DNA of 64,000 nucleotides from Carboxylicivirga sp. M1479 (GTDB lineage: Bacteria; Bacteroidota; Bacteroidia; Bacteroidales; Marinilabiliaceae), in NCBI RefSeq assembly GCF_007097485.1, contig NZ_VKDE01000016.1, forward strand, positions 153,348 through 217,347, written 5' to 3'. The notes under the pieces are model-generated. The model was not told the DNA's origin. It was given only the letters and a program-made list of their open reading frames with translations, and ran no database searches. Positions 59,880-64,000 of the stretch are shown one piece after another (the stretch's first letter is position 1; each line of letters begins with the position of its first letter). A program made the position numbers and the translations under genes.

Positions 59880-60863
59880 TTACTGTTTCTCTCCTCCAAT
59901 AATTTTAGGAATACCAGGAACTTTGGGCAATGGAGGAAATAGCTCCTTCAACTCCATCAGCGGCTCTAACAGGTTTTTACGAAAATCCTTGGGTGGAACA
60001 AGCACACGTAGTGATAAAGGTAGAATTTGTATTTCGGCTTCTTGCCCCAACTCACAAGGCTCGCCATCAAGATGGGCTACTAGTTTCAAATCACTCTGAA
60101 TATGAATATTTTTGGCCTGCGTAACCACATCATATCGCCGTTGATCTATACTTTGATCTAAAATACTTATTAGCAACGATGGTCCATCATAAATAGGAAA
60201 TTCTTTAATAATACAGACATCAATAAGACCATCATCAATTTTAGCCTGGGGAGCAATGTGAATATTATTACCCCATTGTGAGGAGTTAGCAAAAGTAATC
60301 ATAAATGCAGGAAGCTCATACGTTTTACCATCAATTGAAATGCGATAAACAGATGATTTATATTTGGCATACTCTTTTGTAATCAGCTTCATATAACCTG
60401 CTGGTCCCCTATTTTTAAGCTTCGCAAATTTATGACTGATGTGTCCATCAAAACCTATACCAGCAACGTTTAAAGAAACATTCTCGTTTACTTTTAAGGT
60501 ATCAATGTCTTTCACTTCCATATGATTAATAACCTGCAGAGCACGATTAATTCTCAATGGAATATCTAGATAACGAGCCAGTCCGTTGCCAGATCCTGTT
60601 GGAATAATTGCCAAAGCAGTTGTGGTATTTACTAACGAAGAACCTACTTCATTAACGGTACCATCACCCCCTACAGCCACAACTACATCAAATTTACCAA
60701 TAGCATCTTTCGCTAATTCACGGGCATGACCAGCATACTCGGTATATGCAATTTCAACCACGTATTTTTCATGATCAATTACCTCTTCGATGGCTTTTTC
60801 AACAGTGCGTTGTTTCCCAATGCCCGAAAAGGGGTTAATCAAGAATAGTAGGTGGTTTTTCAT
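59880..60863 (-). CDS. Diacylglycerol kinase-family lipid kinase
   Basis: 327 residues, DagK/LCB5 (DGKB-like) fold. NPFSGIGKQRTVEKAI (11-26), nucleotide-binding VVAVGGDGTVNEVGSSL (about 62-78), PTGSGNGLARYLDIPL (about 88-103), and the C-terminal beta-domain with DGEPCELGQEAEI (about 267-279). It phosphorylates diacylglycerol or a related long-chain alcohol, presumably at the membrane. Its ATG sits in the start-codon hairpin element (60858-60896), preceded by a 15-codon micro-ORF, so translational control is likely. Confidence 0.92.
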   Translation of the reverse strand: MKNHLLFLINPFSGIGKQRTVEKAIEEVIDHEKYVVEIAYTEYAGHARELAKDAIGKFDVVVAVGGDGTVNEVGSSLVNTTTALAIIPTGSGNGLARYLDIPLRINRALQVINHMEVKDIDTLKVNENVSLNVAGIGFDGHISHKFAKLKNRGPAGYMKLITKEYAKYKSSVYRISIDGKTYELPAFMITFANSSQWGNNIHIAPQAKIDDGLIDVCIIKEFPIYDGPSLLISILDQSIDQRRYDVVTQAKNIHIQSDLKLVAHLDGEPCELGQEAEIQILPLSLRVLVPPKDFRKNLLEPLMELKELFPPLPKVPGIPKIIGGEKQ

Positions 60864-61045
60864 GTGTTATATTTTGTTTTTTATTGCCACATGGAACTCG
60901 CCGAAATTAATCATGCTCCTGTGTGAGAAACTGTTCTCATGGCTCGTTTCATCTGCTTAAATTAATTTCTATTTGTCAGATGAAACTCGCCAAAATTAAT
61001 CTTACTCCTGTGTGTGAAGCAATTTTTACAGCTAGTTTCATTATA
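60858..61045 (-). promoter_or_regulatory. Two tandem copies of the start-codon hairpin / leader element before the lipid-kinase gene
   Basis: Proximal hairpin: TTCCATGTG (60888-60896) pairs with CACATGAAA (60858-60866), 21-nt loop, start codon in the stem. The distal unit pairs TTTCATCTG with CAGATGAAACGAGCC of the proximal unit, a perfect nine-base match that differs from the CATGTG/CACATG pairing in both arms. Between the arms lie the GAGaacagtttCTC hairpin and ACAGGAGCATG. Confidence 0.7.
60867..60914 (-). CDS. Micro-ORF before the lipid-kinase gene
   Basis: Encodes MINFGEFHVAIKNKI and stops 3 nt before the kinase ATG. It starts after ACAGGAGC, an unusually good Shine-Dalgarno match for this phylum. 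The sequence is shared with the micro-ORF at 18841-18897 and with units at about 18.95 kb. Translation would run through the 5' arm of the start-codon hairpin. Confidence 0.5.
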   Translation of the reverse strand: MINFGEFHVAIKNKI

Positions 61046-61072
61046 GTAAACTATTATATAAATAGTTAAGTG

Positions 61073-62407
61073 CTACTTTCTTTTCTTCTGACCCCTAGTT
61101 TTTGGTTTTTTGTATTTAGCCGCTAAAGTACGTCGGTATGATCCACCTTGATTCTTTTTCTTGTTTTTATCTTTTTTCTCATGGAAAGCAGCACCTTTTT
61201 CAACTTTAATTTTTGGTGTTTTTATTACCTTCATCCCAGCCAACACTTCCTTTTCAGACTCCAATAAACGTTCGCTTACTTGAATATCATCAGGCATTGG
61301 CTCCAGTGCAACATCTTTTTTCATCAAGCGTTGTATCGATGACCATATATCTTCATCGGCCTCACCAACAAAAGCAATTGCCATACCATCGGCATCAGCT
61401 CGACCAGTACGACCAATTCTATGAATATACGATTCAGCTGTTTCTGGCATGTCAAAGTTAATAACATGACTTACTTTACTAATATCCATACCTCGGGCAA
61501 TAAGGTCTGTGGCAATTAGCACCTTTGTTTTTCCTTCTAAAAACTCTTCAACCATTCGAAAACGAAAGTTCTGAGATTTATTGGAGTGAATAGCCCCAAT
61601 CTGCTCAGGAAAGTCTTTATTTAACTCTTCGAATAAAATGTCAGCTAAACTTTTACTTTGAACAAATACCAGCACTTTATTCATTGACTCATCATTTTGT
61701 AACATGTGAGTCAGTAAATTACGTTTCGTGTAAAAGTTTGGAACAATGTATCCCGTTTGAAATATCTTCTCCAAAGGTGTACCTGTTGCGGCTACCTCTA
61801 CCCTAATTGGATTATAAAACCACTGGTTGATTAATTTCTCAACATCTTCGGTTACCGTTGCTGAAAACATCAGATTTTGTCGCTTATCGGGCAAGAGCTC
61901 TTGTATTTGTTCCAATTGCGCTCTGAAACCTAAGTTAAGCATTTCATCAACTTCATCAATAACTAACTTCTGAATATTTTTAAGTCGTAAAACACCGGTT
62001 AAACAAAGGTCGATAAGTCTACCTGGGGTTGCCACTAACACATCTAAGCCAGCATAAACCAGTTCTTTCTGAGTATTGATATTAGTACCGCCATAAACAC
62101 CACCAATTCTCACGCTCATGTATTCGGTTAGTTTTCTAAACTCACCTGCAACCTGCTCCACCAACTCACGTGTGGGTACTAGAACTAATATTCTTGGGTG
62201 ACGCTGTTCCGAAAATTTGAGTTGACGCAAAATAGGAAGTACATAGGCCAATGTTTTACCAGTACCAGTTTGTGCAATACCAACAACATCTTTCCCTGAC
62301 ATGATGACTGGGAATGCCTTCTCTTGTATTGGCGTAGTTTCAATAAAACCAAGGTCTTCAATTGCGTTAAGAAGAACCGTATTTATATTTAAGTCCGAAA
62401 AGTCCAA
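61073..62407 (-). CDS. DEAD-box RNA helicase
   Basis: 444 residues from TTG 62407, the only plausible start after an in-frame TGA; the -7 box at 62429-62436 places the mRNA start about 15 nt upstream. Motifs: Q motif GFIETTPIQEKAF, I AQTGTGKT, Ia PTRELVEQV, Ib TPGRL, II DEVD rather than DEAD, III SAT, IV VLVFVQS, V LIATDLIARGMD, VI HRIGRTGR. C-terminal 70 residues are Lys/Arg-rich, as in RhlE-like helicases. RNA remodelling, perhaps ribosome assembly. Confidence 0.94.
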   Translation of the reverse strand: MDFSDLNINTVLLNAIEDLGFIETTPIQEKAFPVIMSGKDVVGIAQTGTGKTLAYVLPILRQLKFSEQRHPRILVLVPTRELVEQVAGEFRKLTEYMSVRIGGVYGGTNINTQKELVYAGLDVLVATPGRLIDLCLTGVLRLKNIQKLVIDEVDEMLNLGFRAQLEQIQELLPDKRQNLMFSATVTEDVEKLINQWFYNPIRVEVAATGTPLEKIFQTGYIVPNFYTKRNLLTHMLQNDESMNKVLVFVQSKSLADILFEELNKDFPEQIGAIHSNKSQNFRFRMVEEFLEGKTKVLIATDLIARGMDISKVSHVINFDMPETAESYIHRIGRTGRADADGMAIAFVGEADEDIWSSIQRLMKKDVALEPMPDDIQVSERLLESEKEVLAGMKVIKTPKIKVEKGAAFHEKKDKNKKKNQGGSYRRTLAAKYKKPKTRGQKKRK

Positions 62408-62428
62408 AATAGATCATTTAAATTTCTA

Positions 62429-62436
62429 CAAAAATA
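62429..62436 (-). promoter_or_regulatory. Promoter -7 element for the helicase gene
   Basis: Minus-strand TATTTTTG, 21 bp upstream of the TTG start codon. Confidence 0.55.
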
Positions 62437-62596
62437 ATGCGTTTCTAAGATTAATACGATTATTCTTAGTTTTATTTGCATATCCTTGTTAAAGCTTCCT
62501 GCTTATTTGCTTAACAAACTCAATAAAAGGAACTTCATGCCAATAAACATGTACTTCAAAGCAACCTTTTATTAAGCTCATCGTATTGGCAATGGG

Positions 62597-63931
62597 ATGA
62601 AGAATTGGATTGTGAAAAGTTTTGAAGCTCGTGAGTTTCAACTTCAAGATGGTATTGAGTATTGGCGAGAAAAAGTTTATAGGAATATTGTAACAATTAT
62701 TTCTGTTCTTGGCTTACCATGTTACCTCATTGGCATGTATATGGCATTTACTCACGAGGTGTATTCTGTGGCAATAATTGACACCTTTGTTTATGGTATG
62801 CTTGTTTATTTGTGGCTAGCCGATCCTTTTAAACTGAAAATAAAAATCTATTTACTTCTGGCTGTACCACTGATGGTAGGCAGTACCTTAATAATTATTC
62901 TAGGTCCCAAAGGAGCAGGTTTTAATTACTACATTGGTTTTGTAATTCTAACGTCTATTTTGCTAGGTTTAAAAGGAGCTATTTGGGGATTGATTATTCA
63001 TACCTTATACTCCACTTTTATTGCTTTGGGTTTACATTTTAATCTTTTTAATGATTGGCTTATAACCCAATACACAACAATGGATTGGATTACATTAGCT
63101 ATTAATGCCATAGCAATTAGTTCTGTTACATCCTTACCACTATCCGTTATTTTGAAAGCTCTTTCTGATTATATATTACGGCATCAAATACTAGAATTAG
63201 AGCTTAGTGATAAAATAACTCAGCTAAACAATGCTAAAATTGAGTCGGAAAAAGCCAATGAGTTAAAAACCAAATTTCTGGCCAACATGAGCCATGAGGT
63301 AAGAACACCTCTTAATGTTATTATGGGTTTTTCAGAAATTGTGCAAGCTGATATGTATCGCAATAAGGTAGAAAGGAACCACCTATTAGAAACGATCAAT
63401 CAAAATGGCCATTACTTACTTAATATCATAGAGAATGTACTGGATATTTCAATGATTGAATCGGGTCAGTTTAAATATAAAATTAGCCAAGTAGGTGTAT
63501 TGCCCTTAATGGATGAACTAAAACAGGTTTATAAGATCACAAACAAAGACAAGGTTAGCATTGTCTTTAATTCCTCGGAATCGATTGATGAATCACTCAT
63601 TATCTTAACTGATGAAACACGGCTAAAACAAGTGCTTATCAATCTGATTAATAATGCCATTAAATACACAGATGAAGGTGTAATCGAAGTAGATTACCAA
63701 TTAATTAATCAGCAAATTCTATTTCAAATTAAGGATACGGGTATTGGTATTGATTCTAACGATCTCGATCACATATTTGATCGTTTCGTTAAAATTGAAG
63801 TAGAAGATCAGATTAAAGATGGTACTGGACTAGGATTGGCTATTTCAAAGAGTATTATTGAGTCAAACCTTAAAAACCCTTGTATTTTGATGAGCTACAA
63901 TTTTCAAAAGAAGTACTTCCCAATCATTTAA
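62597..63931 (+). CDS. Membrane sensor histidine kinase with abnormal C-terminus
   Basis: 444 residues. Six hydrophobic segments (about 33-200), a coiled-coil linker (LELELSDKITQLNNAKIESE), H-box FLANMSHEVRTPLNVIMGFS, N-box LINLINNAIKYT, G1 DTGIGID, F box, and G2 GTGLGLAISKSIIE. After G2 the usual end (strand, F-G-K-G-S-x-F) is missing; the sequence reads NLKNPCILMSYNFQKKYFPI. Inserting one A in the A5 run at 63872-63876 would give a tail PLYFDELQFSKE... that fits the family better, so a frameshift is possible. No response regulator within the window. Confidence 0.85.
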   Translation: MKNWIVKSFEAREFQLQDGIEYWREKVYRNIVTIISVLGLPCYLIGMYMAFTHEVYSVAIIDTFVYGMLVYLWLADPFKLKIKIYLLLAVPLMVGSTLIIILGPKGAGFNYYIGFVILTSILLGLKGAIWGLIIHTLYSTFIALGLHFNLFNDWLITQYTTMDWITLAINAIAISSVTSLPLSVILKALSDYILRHQILELELSDKITQLNNAKIESEKANELKTKFLANMSHEVRTPLNVIMGFSEIVQADMYRNKVERNHLLETINQNGHYLLNIIENVLDISMIESGQFKYKISQVGVLPLMDELKQVYKITNKDKVSIVFNSSESIDESLIILTDETRLKQVLINLINNAIKYTDEGVIEVDYQLINQQILFQIKDTGIGIDSNDLDHIFDRFVKIEVEDQIKDGTGLGLAISKSIIESNLKNPCILMSYNFQKKYFPII

Positions 63932-64000
63932 CATTTGAAAAAGGGTAAAAAGAATCTGCTCTTTAATTCTATTGAGCATTTTCTTTAAATTGAAGCCCGT

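Overview
The window looks like a chromosomal segment of a marine or sediment Bacteroidota, probably the Marinilabiliales/Bacteroidales branch. Support: DUF6266, DUF5675, DUF4199 and DUF6913 proteins, two outer-membrane beta-barrel receptors with CarboxypepD_reg-like N-termini, a fused aspartokinase-homoserine dehydrogenase beside a phosphoglycerate-mutase-like protein, low GC, and repeated promoter -7 boxes of the Bacteroidetes form TAnnTTTG (the tRNA-Lys promoter is TTTG-N20-TATATTTG). Assignments rest on reading the sequence and on family knowledge; no searches were run.

Positions 1 to 17.3 kb are accessory in character. Genes sit as islands between three 2-kb blocks of palindromic intergenic repeats (about 4.1-6.2, 11.2-13.4 and 15.4-17.3 kb, plus a fragment at 1-320). 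The islands are: a small membrane protein, a DUF6266 and a DUF5675 protein framed by two copies of a 150-160-bp MITE-like element; an unrecognised 433-aa protein; wecB and wecC (UDP-ManNAc and UDP-ManNAcA synthesis) split by a DUF559 endonuclease gene that is bracketed by G5/C5 hairpins; a POTRA-less Omp85-like barrel; a flavodoxin-like reductase with a Gfo/Idh/MocA oxidoreductase; and a metallophosphoesterase.

From 17.3 kb onward the repeat blocks stop and the content is mostly core metabolism. Minus-strand genes include DUF4199 and TPR proteins, the thrA-apgM-thrC threonine operon (with an apparent Thr/Ile-rich leader peptide and a promoter), mtnA, pyrK-pyrD, an XRE regulator, a receptor gene with an AraC regulator, a second receptor, a lipoprotein/LpoB pair, ligA-DUF6913-dapA, ppc, a diacylglycerol-kinase-like gene and a DEAD-box helicase. 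Plus-strand genes include a sugar-binding lipoprotein, an unrecognised putative regulator, tRNA-Lys, a MoeB-rhodanese protein, a 2-hydroxyacid-dehydrogenase-like protein, a PepSY protein, an ABC-F ATPase, pyrG-yidC, and a histidine kinase at the right end.

The most unusual signals are non-coding. (1) A repeated element lies directly at the start codons of three minus-strand genes (18844, 20620, 60863). It forms a hairpin that would bury the start codon, its pairing is supported by compensatory changes, and at two loci a tiny conserved upstream ORF runs through the hairpin and stops 3 nt before, or overlapping, the gene's ATG. (2) A thr attenuator-like leader peptide lies upstream of thrA. (3) Two intergenic arrays are built from 21-nt modules (period 42 at 39.6 kb; 21/43/106 at 59.6 kb), i.e. 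whole helical turns. (4) Two MITE-like families are present, besides the repeat mosaic.
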